Shown here: piece by piece, positions 32,421 to 38,450 of the stretch
Numbering within the stretch: the first letter of the stretch is position 1
Layout: each line of letters starts with the position of its first letter
Source: Clostridia bacterium
Lineage (GTDB): Bacteria > Bacillota > Sulfobacillia > SLMV01
Assembly: GCA_003566675.1 (NCBI GenBank)
Contig: PXCI01000214.1
Coordinates: forward strand, 1 to 38,450
Length of the DNA: 38,450 bases
Reading direction: 5' to 3'
Made by a program: the position numbers and the translations under genes
The notes under the pieces: generated by a model
What the model was told of the DNA's origin: nothing
Databases searched by the model: none
The model's input: only the letters and a program-made list of their open reading frames with translations

Positions 32421-33740
32421 TCAGTGCCGCTGGGCTCCACCGGGGGAATCATCCTGGAAAGTGGCAGCCACTTCGGCTTCAGCAAGAGTGTCTCCCTCAT
32501 TGACAGAAGTATCCTCGGAGACATGGCCAAAGACCGTCCGCATTCCAACCGCACCCCCTTCTTTGACATACAGCCTGGGCACTCGACGGTTGATCAGGGG
32601 GGAACGGCAGTGCAGATAGGCAACGGTGCCCGGCTTCGCCCCGGCAACGTCGGAGACGTCCACCAGGGCCTGTCCCATGGCCACGCGCCCGAGTATGCGG
32701 CACACCTGATCCTCAATCTGAACCGCACCGTTAGGAGCACGGAAGAAGCGCCGATCCAGCCCCAGGCGCTCTGCCACTTTTCGCAATATCTCCTTGAGAA
32801 GAATGCCCCTGCGATACGCAGCGGTGCGCGGTTCAACACCCCATCCATCGCCGAAACCAGCAGGAATCACCGCAGCCCGCGTCGGCCGCCGAGCAGTAAA
32901 TTCGGCACCATACCCCCCGGTCTCCCCCGGGCTCATATCTCTTACGGCCGTGATGCGCCCAAAAAGGCGAAAAGCCGGCCGAACCGCCGCCAAGTCCTCC
33001 CGGGAACCCGCCAGGGGCTCCTGCCCATAAATCAGGTTCCCAATCCGCACCATGTCCATCTCCAGCTCAGGGTAGGAAACCAGCGCAGCACTGTTGGCGA
33101 TATGCTTACAGGAGAAATGATAGCCAGCCGCCTCCAATCCGCGGATGGCAAACCGGAATCGTTCTGCCTGCACCTGGGTCATCCTGTCATTCGGGACAAA
33201 GGATCGGGCGAGATGTGTGCATACTCCCTCCCACACCAGGCCCTCCAGGGATGCACTGCGGTCCATAAAGTCCACTGCATCGCCCACGGCAACTCCATAC
33301 CGGGACAGCCCGGTGTCAATCTTCAGGTGCACCCTCACCTGTGTATCCATCTGCAGGGCGGCCTCAGACAGTGCAACCGCGGTCTCATCGGTGAAGACAA
33401 TTGGTGACAGATCCTTGCTGACCACCAGGTCGGCCTGTCCGGGACTCACAGCCCCCATGACCAGGACGGGGCCTTCGAGACCCTGCAACCTGAGTTCCAC
33501 GCCCTCCATAACGGTCGATACAACGGTATCCGTTGCGCCGTTTCTCTGTGCCTCTCGGGCAACCGCAAAGGAACCATGGCCATAACCGTCGCCCTTTACC
33601 ACTGCGGCGAGACGGGTACCCTCATTTAAAACCGAGCGCACCGCCCGGGTGTTTTGACCGATGATCCCCAGGTCGACTTCTGCCCAAAGATCACCCACAT
33701 CAGGTGAAATCTCGACGACAGGCGTCGTATTGTTCTTCAT
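32421..33740 (-). CDS. alr: Alanine racemase
   Basis: This PLP enzyme makes D-alanine for peptidoglycan. The 439-residue sequence has AAVVKGDGYGHG (45-56) with the PLP Lys49 (the common form is VKADAYGHG), VRIGNLIYGQEP, ETGGYGAEFTA with the catalytic Tyr277, and IPAGFGDGW. After the usual end, RVPRLYV, there are about 35 extra acidic residues, and an inserted helical stretch (RGILLKEILRKVAERL) precedes the C-terminal barrel, so it is longer than usual (about 370-390). It might accept another amino acid. GGAGG lies nine bases before the ATG. The promoter listed next probably drives alr and phzF. Confidence 0.85.
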   Translation of the reverse strand: MKNNTTPVVEISPDVGDLWAEVDLGIIGQNTRAVRSVLNEGTRLAAVVKGDGYGHGSFAVAREAQRNGATDTVVSTVMEGVELRLQGLEGPVLVMGAVSPGQADLVVSKDLSPIVFTDETAVALSEAALQMDTQVRVHLKIDTGLSRYGVAVGDAVDFMDRSASLEGLVWEGVCTHLARSFVPNDRMTQVQAERFRFAIRGLEAAGYHFSCKHIANSAALVSYPELEMDMVRIGNLIYGQEPLAGSREDLAAVRPAFRLFGRITAVRDMSPGETGGYGAEFTARRPTRAAVIPAGFGDGWGVEPRTAAYRRGILLKEILRKVAERLGLDRRFFRAPNGAVQIEDQVCRILGRVAMGQALVDVSDVAGAKPGTVAYLHCRSPLINRRVPRLYVKEGGAVGMRTVFGHVSEDTSVNEGDTLAEAEVAATFQDDSPGGAQRH

Positions 33741-33822
33741 GGCAACTGGCCTCCGCATCTACCCTCTGGCTGGGTCCGTGACGTCATCTTTCGAAAGCCC
33801 CATTAATAAGTCTATCGTCCCC

Positions 33823-33851
33823 AGTATAGTTGAAGACGCAACCTGTGAAAA
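33823..33851 (-). promoter_or_regulatory. Promoter of the alr-phzF transcript
   Basis: On the minus strand TTTTCA (33851-33846) and TATACT (33828-33823) are separated by 17 bases, immediately after the peptide deformylase stop. Transcription would start near 33816, giving a leader of about 75 bases before the alr ATG. Confidence 0.5.
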
Positions 33852-33854
33852 CGG

Positions 33855-34355
33855 CTAACGATCGGCCGACTGTCTCTTCCACTCCTCCCGCAGGTACACC
33901 GGGTTCTCGCCGTGCGCACGATCAAGGATCAATCTGCCGTCGAGATGATCCATCTCATGCTGCAGGAGCTCCGACAGGTCTGCCTCGGCCTGCAAGGTCC
34001 TCTGCTCTCCCTCAAGATCCGTGAAGCCGATCGAAATCCGGCAGTGCCTGCGCACCCGGACAAGAAGAGAAGGCAGACTCAGACAATCATCCCAGAGCTC
34101 GAAGGTTTCGTCCGACCGCGATAAGATCGTCGGATTGATCAGGGTCATGGGCTCCCCGGCATCCACGAAAATCACCTGGAGATCACTGCCCACCTGGGGC
34201 GCCGCGATCCCACGACCAAAACCCAGCTTCTCTCGCACATCATACAGCGTGCACTGCAACCTGCTCACGAGAGCGTGCAACTCCTCATCTTCAATGTTGG
34301 CAACCGGCCGACAGCGCTGGCGTAAAATCGGATCTCCCAGTAAGGCTACCCTCAT
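33855..34355 (-). CDS. def: Peptide deformylase (atypical motif II)
   Basis: Peptide deformylase removes the N-formyl group of nascent proteins with a metal ion held by one Cys and two His. The 166-residue sequence has GRGIAAPQ (47-54; family GxGxAAPQ), DDCLSLP (89-95; family EGCLSxP, so Glu-Gly is replaced by Asp-Asp next to ligand Cys91) and QHEMDHLDG (132-140, HExxH). The ORF runs upstream to 34505, but ATG 34355 after GGGAGG gives the family N-terminus RVALLGDPILR. The gene is divergent from the M32 carboxypeptidase and not next to fmt, so it may be a second, specialised deformylase. Confidence 0.85.
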   Translation of the reverse strand: MRVALLGDPILRQRCRPVANIEDEELHALVSRLQCTLYDVREKLGFGRGIAAPQVGSDLQVIFVDAGEPMTLINPTILSRSDETFELWDDCLSLPSLLVRVRRHCRISIGFTDLEGEQRTLQAEADLSELLQHEMDHLDGRLILDRAHGENPVYLREEWKRQSADR

Positions 34356-34470
34356 GTGCACCACCCCTCCCAATACTTCCTCCATCCTAAAATGTATACC
34401 AAGCAGATCTGTTGAGGAAGGAAGCACGCCTGAAGTGGAGAAGATTCCCTCCAGGGAGAGGATGATCGAG

Positions 34471-35988
34471 ATGAAGACAGCGCCTCCTGAATACCAAGAT
34501 CTCACAGACCGAATGGCTGAAATCAGGAACCTGTCAAAACTGGCCGCCCTGGCTCACTGGGACATGCAGTGCAACATGCCCTCAGCGGGGGCTGAAGCGC
34601 GGAAGGAACAGCTGGTGACCCTCACCGGGCTCATCCACCGGCACATGACCGCCCCTCATATCGGAGATCTTCTGCACAGACTGAGGAGCTTCCAAGATTC
34701 CCTCCCCCATGCATCCGACGAGGCCGCCACATTGAGAACGGTCGCCCGGGAATACGAAAAGGCCACCCGGATACCCGAAAGCCTTGCCCGTGAGAGGGTC
34801 ACAGCCTCATCCGAGGGCCTGCAAGCCTGGCTCAGAGCGCGGGAGACGCGTGATTTCTCGCGCTTCCTTCCCGCACTGGAGCGAAATTTCGACATGAGCC
34901 TGCGCATTGCCGAGGCCCTTAACCCCAGTTCACCTCCCCTGGATGTTCTCATCGACCAGCGCGAACCTGGCTTCGATGTTGAAGGAGTCGAATCCGTCTT
35001 CTCCGACCTCAAGGAGGTCCTGATCCCGCTCATCCTTCGGGTCGCCGAAAAGCCAGACGCCGTCGACGATGCGGTCCTGCGCCAGCATTATGATCCTGAC
35101 ACCCAATGGGAGCTGACGCTGAAAGCCGTGCGGGACATCGGCTTCGACCTCCAACAGAGGGGAAGGCAGGACATCTCCGTCCACCCCTTCACCACCTCCT
35201 TTTCTATCGATGACGTCCGGATCACCACGCGCATCCGGGCCAACGAGTTTTCAGCTGCCTTCTTTGCCTCCCTACATGAAGCCGGCCACGGTACGTATGA
35301 GCAGGGATTCCCCAAGGAATGGGAGCGATCGATCCTTGCCACATCAGCCTCGGGAGGGATGCACGAGTCCCAGTCTCGACTCTGGGAGAACATCGTCGGG
35401 CGCTCCCCGGAGTTTTGGGAATTCTTCTATCCTGAAGTGCAGAGGCATTTCCCAGAGCAGACAGAAGGGACCTCCCACGGCGACTTTTACCGGGCCGTCA
35501 ACCGCATTCAACCCTCCTTCATCCGCGTCGAGGCGGACGAGGTCACGTACAATCTGCACATCATCATCCGCTTCGAGCTCGAAAAGGCAGCCTTTGAAGG
35601 TGAGCTATCCCTCGAAGACATGCCCGAGGCGTGGAACGAGAAATACGAAAAGTACCTGGGTATCACTCCGGAGGATCCTGTAGAGGGTGTCCTGCAGGAC
35701 ATACACTGGTCGGGTGGCTTCGGTTCATCCTTCATTAGCTACACCCTGGGGAACGTGATTTCCGCCCAGCTGTTCGGGGCTGCTCTCCGGGAACACCCTG
35801 ATATGAAGGAGAAATTCCGACAGGGTGACTTCTCCCGACTGCTCTCATGGATGCAGCAGAACGTTCATGCCCACGGGCAGAAATTCCCGCCGAGGGAGCT
35901 CGTCCGGCAGGCCACCGGGGAAGAGTTCAATACCGGACCCTTCCTCGACTACATCAAGAGCAAGACGGAAACCCTGTATGGTCCCTGA
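34471..35988 (+). CDS. M32 family metallocarboxypeptidase (carboxypeptidase Taq type)
   Basis: This 505-residue all-helical zinc carboxypeptidase removes C-terminal residues from peptides. It shows LAALAHWDMQCNMPSAGAEAR (the conserved N-terminal WD...MP), the zinc motif LHEAGHGTYEQG (HEAGH) and MHESQSRLWENIVGRS with the third ligand Glu. NRIQPSFIRVEADEVTYNLHI and SYTLGNVISAQ complete the family signature. The frame is open back to 34021 through the peptide deformylase region; ATG at 34471, nine bases after GAGAGG, gives the family length (ATG 34462 is the alternative). A hairpin follows the stop. Confidence 0.92.
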   Translation: MKTAPPEYQDLTDRMAEIRNLSKLAALAHWDMQCNMPSAGAEARKEQLVTLTGLIHRHMTAPHIGDLLHRLRSFQDSLPHASDEAATLRTVAREYEKATRIPESLARERVTASSEGLQAWLRARETRDFSRFLPALERNFDMSLRIAEALNPSSPPLDVLIDQREPGFDVEGVESVFSDLKEVLIPLILRVAEKPDAVDDAVLRQHYDPDTQWELTLKAVRDIGFDLQQRGRQDISVHPFTTSFSIDDVRITTRIRANEFSAAFFASLHEAGHGTYEQGFPKEWERSILATSASGGMHESQSRLWENIVGRSPEFWEFFYPEVQRHFPEQTEGTSHGDFYRAVNRIQPSFIRVEADEVTYNLHIIIRFELEKAAFEGELSLEDMPEAWNEKYEKYLGITPEDPVEGVLQDIHWSGGFGSSFISYTLGNVISAQLFGAALREHPDMKEKFRQGDFSRLLSWMQQNVHAHGQKFPPRELVRQATGEEFNTGPFLDYIKSKTETLYGP

Positions 35989-35996
35989 TCCTCCAT

Positions 35997-36024
35997 CCCT
36001 GGGGCGGCTGCGCCTGCCCCAGGG
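35997..36024 (+). terminator. Hairpin after the carboxypeptidase gene
   Basis: CCCTGGGGC (35997-36005) pairs with GCCCCAGGG (36016-36024) around a ten-base loop, eight bases after the stop. No T-run follows. Confidence 0.55.
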
Positions 36025-36265
36025 AACCCATCGTGCACTGTCCACCGGCAGTGCCCACCCGTCGATAACTGTCCCGCGCGACCTCATAAAAAGCATCCGG
36101 AGATTCTCCTACACGTTCCATCGTCGCCGCGTTGGCCGATCATCTCACCTTTTCGAAGTCGTTCTCAACGTGCAAGTAAGGTCCAACTTCCTTGTCCTTA
36201 CGGTGATAAACAGCGGATGGCCGACAATAACATGGGGGAACCATAGGAAAAGTGTTGCGCAAATG
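36025..36265. other. Intergenic stretch before the selenoprotein gene
   Basis: About 240 bases with no supported gene. A plus-strand frame continues through it from inside the carboxypeptidase gene but has no start signal. The A/T content rises towards 36300, consistent with a promoter for the next gene. Confidence 0.35.
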
Positions 36266-36274
36266 TGATAAGAT
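36266..36274 (+). promoter_or_regulatory. Possible extended -10 promoter of the selenoprotein gene
   Basis: TG-A-TAAGAT (TG at 36266-36267, TAAGAT at 36269-36274) lies 27 bases before the ATG in an A-rich context. No good -35 is visible. Confidence 0.3.
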
Positions 36275-36300
36275 TAAAAAGAAGGGATAGGTGATTTTCA

Positions 36301-36534
36301 ATGACAGACGTACTGATCGTATACACCCAGCCGGGCTGACCGCCCTGCGGCGCCGAGGTAGAGTTTCTATCTCAGAACAACGTGCAGTTTGAGGAACGTG
36401 ACATCACGCAAAACCCCGAATTCATCGCTGAATTGAGAGAGCTTGGGTCCATGAGCACCCCGACCACGGTTGTCGGCGACGAGGTTCTTGTCGGATTCGA
36501 TCGGGCAAAGATCACCGAACTGCTCGACCTGTGA
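36301..36534 (+). CDS. Glutaredoxin-like selenoprotein (UxxC), read through in-frame TGA
   Basis: ATG 36301 (AGGTGA six bases upstream) opens MTDVLIVYTQPG, then TGA at 36337-36339, then PPCGAEVEFL and on to a TGA stop at 36532-36534: 77 residues. The fold is that of NrdH/glutaredoxin: beta strand VLIVY, redox motif (Sec/Cys)-P-P-Cys at 13-16, helix, strand VQFEERDIT, cis-Pro loop STPTTVV (51-57) and a C-terminal helix. The TGA takes exactly the place of the first catalytic Cys, and a SECIS-like hairpin follows, so Sec insertion is the best reading. It probably reduces disulfides or peroxide-linked substrates. Alternatives are a recent TGC-to-TGA nonsense mutation or a sequencing error. Confidence 0.8.
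36355..36373 (+). promoter_or_regulatory. Bacterial SECIS-like hairpin
   Basis: GAGGTAG (36355-36361) pairs with CTATCTC (36367-36373) with one G-U, giving 7 bp and an AGTTT apical loop. The loop begins 22 bases after the TGA, within the 16-37 base window usual for bacterial SECIS elements, and has a G among its first two bases as required by the consensus. It lies inside the coding frame, as bacterial SECIS elements do, where SelB would bind it. Confidence 0.65.
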
Positions 36535-36541
36535 TCAGAGG

Positions 36542-36568
36542 GGGAGAACGGGTCACCCCCGTTCTCCC
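36542..36568. terminator. Bidirectional terminator hairpin
   Basis: GGGAGAACGGG (36542-36552) pairs perfectly with CCCGTTCTCCC (36558-36568) around a five-base loop. It lies between the selenoprotein stop (36534) and the convergent glycosyltransferase stop (36570), which supports 36534 as the true end of the selenoprotein transcript. Confidence 0.65.
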
Positions 36569-36569
36569 T

Positions 36570-37283
36570 TCAGTCCATTGCATCGAGTTCCATAGGGGAA
36601 TCCCAGTCTTCAGCCTCCAGAATGTACCGCCCTCTCTGCAGCGGATACAGGGCTTGAGCCTTCAGCACCTCCGCATACATCTTCATGCGGGCGTAAAATC
36701 CCATCACCGGTCCGAACTTCTCCTCCTTGGTGTAGTGGGTAACAGCGGGCCACATAACCTGTGTCCCAGGTACTCCCAGGTCCCTGGCGAAGCGCGTCAT
36801 CAGAACTTCCACCCCAAATCGGGACCAGGCAAGATTCGGCAGGCGCCGTATGAGCTCGCGGCTCAAGGCTCTCTGGCCGTTCAGAATCGCAAACCACTTC
36901 TGTTGAAGGTCCACGGCGTACCTACCCTCAATGAACCTTGCCACGGTCATTCCCAGGCTCGGTGCATCGCAAAGGGGCTTGATGAGCGATTCAAGGTGCC
37001 CCGCCGTAACCCCCACAAGGTCCGCGTCGAGAAGAAGGACGATGTCCTGATCCTCAAGATAGTCGAAACCTGTCTGAAGAGCCGCTCCCTTACCAAAATT
37101 CCTTGGGTGTTGTATCGTGTGCACCGGGTACTCCCTTGCAACCTCCAGGGTCTGGTCGCGCGATCCATCATCCACCACTGCAATTTTGGAGAACAAACCC
37201 GAATCCACGGCACATCGGACAACGGGATCCATTCTGGGCTCTTCCTCAAACGCAGGAATTATTAGACCTACATTTTTGCTCAT
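36570..37283 (-). CDS. Family 2 glycosyltransferase
   Basis: This 237-residue GT-A enzyme has VGLIIPAFEEE (5-15), VVDDGSRDQT (36-45), NFGKGAALQTGFDYL and the metal-binding LLDADL (84-89, DxD). It is soluble, without the C-terminal membrane helices of DPM1-type enzymes, although the N-terminal pattern resembles polyprenyl-phosphate glycosyltransferases and glucosyl-3-phosphoglycerate synthases. Acceptor unknown. GGAGGGAG lies six bases before the ATG. A good sigma-A promoter lies about 200 bases upstream, so it has a long leader. Confidence 0.85.
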   Translation of the reverse strand: MSKNVGLIIPAFEEEPRMDPVVRCAVDSGLFSKIAVVDDGSRDQTLEVAREYPVHTIQHPRNFGKGAALQTGFDYLEDQDIVLLLDADLVGVTAGHLESLIKPLCDAPSLGMTVARFIEGRYAVDLQQKWFAILNGQRALSRELIRRLPNLAWSRFGVEVLMTRFARDLGVPGTQVMWPAVTHYTKEEKFGPVMGFYARMKMYAEVLKAQALYPLQRGRYILEAEDWDSPMELDAMD

Positions 37284-37412
37284 GATACTCTCCCTCCAAC
37301 TCTAATGGTGTGATTTTTGTGTTATTACTAACATAAATCGGTATGGGCATTATCTCACAGGTGCTAATACCCGTCTACGATGCATCGCTGGAATAAGTGA
37401 CTGGAATTGGTG

Positions 37413-37441
37413 TTGACGGTTTGGAATGGGAAAGGTACTGT
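37413..37441 (+). promoter_or_regulatory. Weak candidate promoter for the P-type ATPase gene
   Basis: TTGACG (37413-37418) and TACTGT (37436-37441) are separated by 17 bases on the plus strand. The -10 is poor. Transcription would begin near 37448, just before the dyad at 37462. Confidence 0.25.
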
Positions 37442-37461
37442 TGGACTCAGAACAGTTCGAT

Positions 37462-37473
37462 ACTTGTTCAAGT
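37462..37473. promoter_or_regulatory. Dyad resembling an ArsR/SmtB-type operator
   Basis: ACTTG-TT-CAAGT forms a 5-bp-arm dyad. Read on the minus strand with its flank (AACACTTGAACAAGTAT) it recalls the SmtB/ZiaR operator pattern with TGAACA cores. It lies between the metal ATPase gene and the glycosyltransferase promoter, so a metal-responsive repressor could act on either. A second dyad, TGACA-ATT-TGTCA (37504-37516), overlaps the -35 of the minus-strand promoter. Assignment is by resemblance only. Confidence 0.3.
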
Positions 37474-37488
37474 GTTTGTATTATTTTC

Positions 37489-37517
37489 AGTATGTCGAAA
37501 ATCTGACAATTTGTCAA
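37489..37517 (-). promoter_or_regulatory. Promoter of the glycosyltransferase gene
   Basis: On the minus strand a perfect TTGACA (37517-37512) and CATACT (37494-37489) are separated by 17 bases. The start would be near 37482, giving a leader of about 200 bases. The TGACA...TGTCA dyad overlaps the -35 box. Confidence 0.5.
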
Positions 37518-37578
37518 GAACCTGGCGACCCCGGGACCATCTCTGGCCCGACGATACATACAGGGGGTGAAGAATCTC

Positions 37579-38450
37579 GTGCGCTACATCCTGGAAGGGC
37601 TTGACTGTCCCCATTGCGCATCACAGATCGAAGAAGAACTGCAGAAAGTCTCAGGACTCGAAAACTCCGTGGTGAGTTTTGCCACCCGGACCGTTGACGT
37701 GGATCCTCATCAGCTCGATGAGGCCCAAAGCGCCATAAACCGGGTCAAACCGGACATTCGGCTGGTGACTGCCGACATCGCCTCCGACGACGGCAAGGCC
37801 CTCAGCCACCAGGCGCTGATCCTTGTCGTAGGCATGGCCCTGTTCATCCCTGGACTGCTTCTGCATCACTTCCGACCGGGGATTGCAGAATACCTGCTGC
37901 TGCTCACAGCCTACGTCCTCGTCGGACAATCGGTGATCAGAAAAGCAATCCGCAACCTCCTCGGGGGAGGCAGGATCTTTGACGAGAATTTCCTGATGAG
38001 CATAGCAACCTTTGGAGCGATAGCCCTTGGAGAAATCCCCGAGGCCGTCGCCGTCATGATGTTCTATCGCACCGGCGAATACCTGCAAAACCTGGCGGTG
38101 GGACGATCCCGCCGCTCCGTGCAGGCACTGATGGAGCTCCGCCCCGATCACGCCCGCGTCCGCGACGACCAGGGGATTCACCTGGTCGCTCCGGATACGG
38201 TGCAGCCCGGTGCCATCATCATCGTCAACCCCGGCGAGCGTATTCCCCTGGACGGTGAGGTCACCGCCGGTGACTCCTCCCTCAATACCTCGGCCCTCAC
38301 GGGGGAATCAGTACCCCGACCGGTGACAACCGGAGAAGAGGTGCTGGCGGGCATGTTGAACGAAGACGGAGTCCTGGAAATCCGGGTTCAGCGGGAATAC
38401 GAACGATCCGCGGTTGCCAGGATCATGGAACTGGTCGAAAATGCGGCAAC
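37579..38450 (+). CDS. Heavy-metal P1B-type ATPase (Cd/Zn/Co exporter type), 3' truncated
   Basis: The first 290 residues are visible and the gene runs off the window. Order: an N-terminal heavy-metal-associated domain with GLDCPHCASQIEEEL (metal-binding Cys10 and Cys13), an acidic/His linker, paired membrane helices (HQALILVVGMALFIPGLLL and YLLLLTAYVLVGQ), the conserved EIPEAVAVMMFYRTGEYLQ helix and the actuator domain with LTGESVP (TGES, 241-244). The DKTGT phosphorylation site and the CPC/CPx metal motif lie beyond the end. Helix content resembles CadA/ZntA rather than copper pumps. GTG start with GGGGGTGA eight bases upstream. It is divergent from the glycosyltransferase. Confidence 0.9.
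   Translation, partial: MRYILEGLDCPHCASQIEEELQKVSGLENSVVSFATRTVDVDPHQLDEAQSAINRVKPDIRLVTADIASDDGKALSHQALILVVGMALFIPGLLLHHFRPGIAEYLLLLTAYVLVGQSVIRKAIRNLLGGGRIFDENFLMSIATFGAIALGEIPEAVAVMMFYRTGEYLQNLAVGRSRRSVQALMELRPDHARVRDDQGIHLVAPDTVQPGAIIIVNPGERIPLDGEVTAGDSSLNTSALTGESVPRPVTTGEEVLAGMLNEDGVLEIRVQREYERSAVARIMELVENAA

Noticed and set aside
32424-33407. 327-codon plus-strand ORF
   Set aside because: Antisense shadow of alanine racemase; random-looking composition.
36301-36336. Treating the TGA at 36337 as a normal stop
   Set aside because: This would leave a 12-codon ORF ending in the middle of a redox motif, while 65 codons of perfectly glutaredoxin-like sequence continue in the same frame to a stop followed by a terminator.
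1-38450. CRISPR arrays, insertion sequences, integrases, tRNA and rRNA genes
   Set aside because: I looked for regularly spaced repeats, transposase motifs with terminal repeats, CCA-ending cloverleaf sequences and conserved rRNA blocks on both strands and saw none.

Overview
The window looks like chromosomal DNA of an anaerobic, endospore-forming, Gram-positive bacterium (Bacillota, Clostridia or Limnochordia-like). This is inference. It rests on a complete Rnf ion-pumping complex, a GerMN-domain lipoprotein, a CotF-type spore coat pair, an S-layer (SLH) protein, strong GGAGG ribosome binding sites and frequent GTG/TTG starts. The DNA is visibly G+C-rich. I see no insertion sequence, prophage, CRISPR array, tRNA or rRNA.

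Layout. 1-1100: the tail of an unknown gene, then a GerMN lipoprotein. 1270-6245 (minus): the six-gene rnfCDGEAB operon behind a sigma-A-like promoter. 6723-7604 (minus): a spermidine-synthase-like methyltransferase. 7605-8492: a long non-coding stretch with an extended -10 promoter and a rod-shaped inverted-repeat structure of about 190 nt (candidate 6S-like RNA). 8493-11638: a CPBP intramembrane protease, an AI-2E family membrane protein and a TehB-like methyltransferase. 11864-15249 (plus): an amidohydrolase, an opine-type dehydrogenase and a beta-lactamase-like serine hydrolase in one probable operon, followed by a convergent second amidohydrolase and a prolyl oligopeptidase. 19111-23687 (minus): a peptide-type ABC operon (binding protein, two permeases, no ATPase) with two unknown membrane proteins at its end. 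24209-24689: a CotF spore coat pair. 24728-25399: an atypical cis-prenyltransferase. 25793-29671 (minus): a phosphotransferase, the SLH protein and pyroglutamyl peptidase. 29866-33740: an MBL-fold hydrolase, a Com-like zinc ribbon, a gamma-glutamyltransferase remnant, PhzF and alanine racemase. 34355-36534: peptide deformylase, M32 carboxypeptidase and a glutaredoxin-like protein read through an in-frame TGA. 36570-38450: a glycosyltransferase and the start of a metal P-type ATPase.

Common theme: handling of peptides and modified amino acids (POP, pyroglutamyl peptidase, M32 carboxypeptidase, GGT remnant, opine dehydrogenase, amidohydrolases, peptide-type ABC parts, racemase), which fits an amino-acid or peptide fermenter that couples ferredoxin oxidation to ion pumping through Rnf.

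The strongest unusual observation is the small thioredoxin-fold gene at 36301-36534. The first Cys codon of its CxxC motif is TGA, and a SECIS-like hairpin lies the right distance downstream, so it is probably a selenocysteine glutaredoxin that ordinary ORF calling misses.
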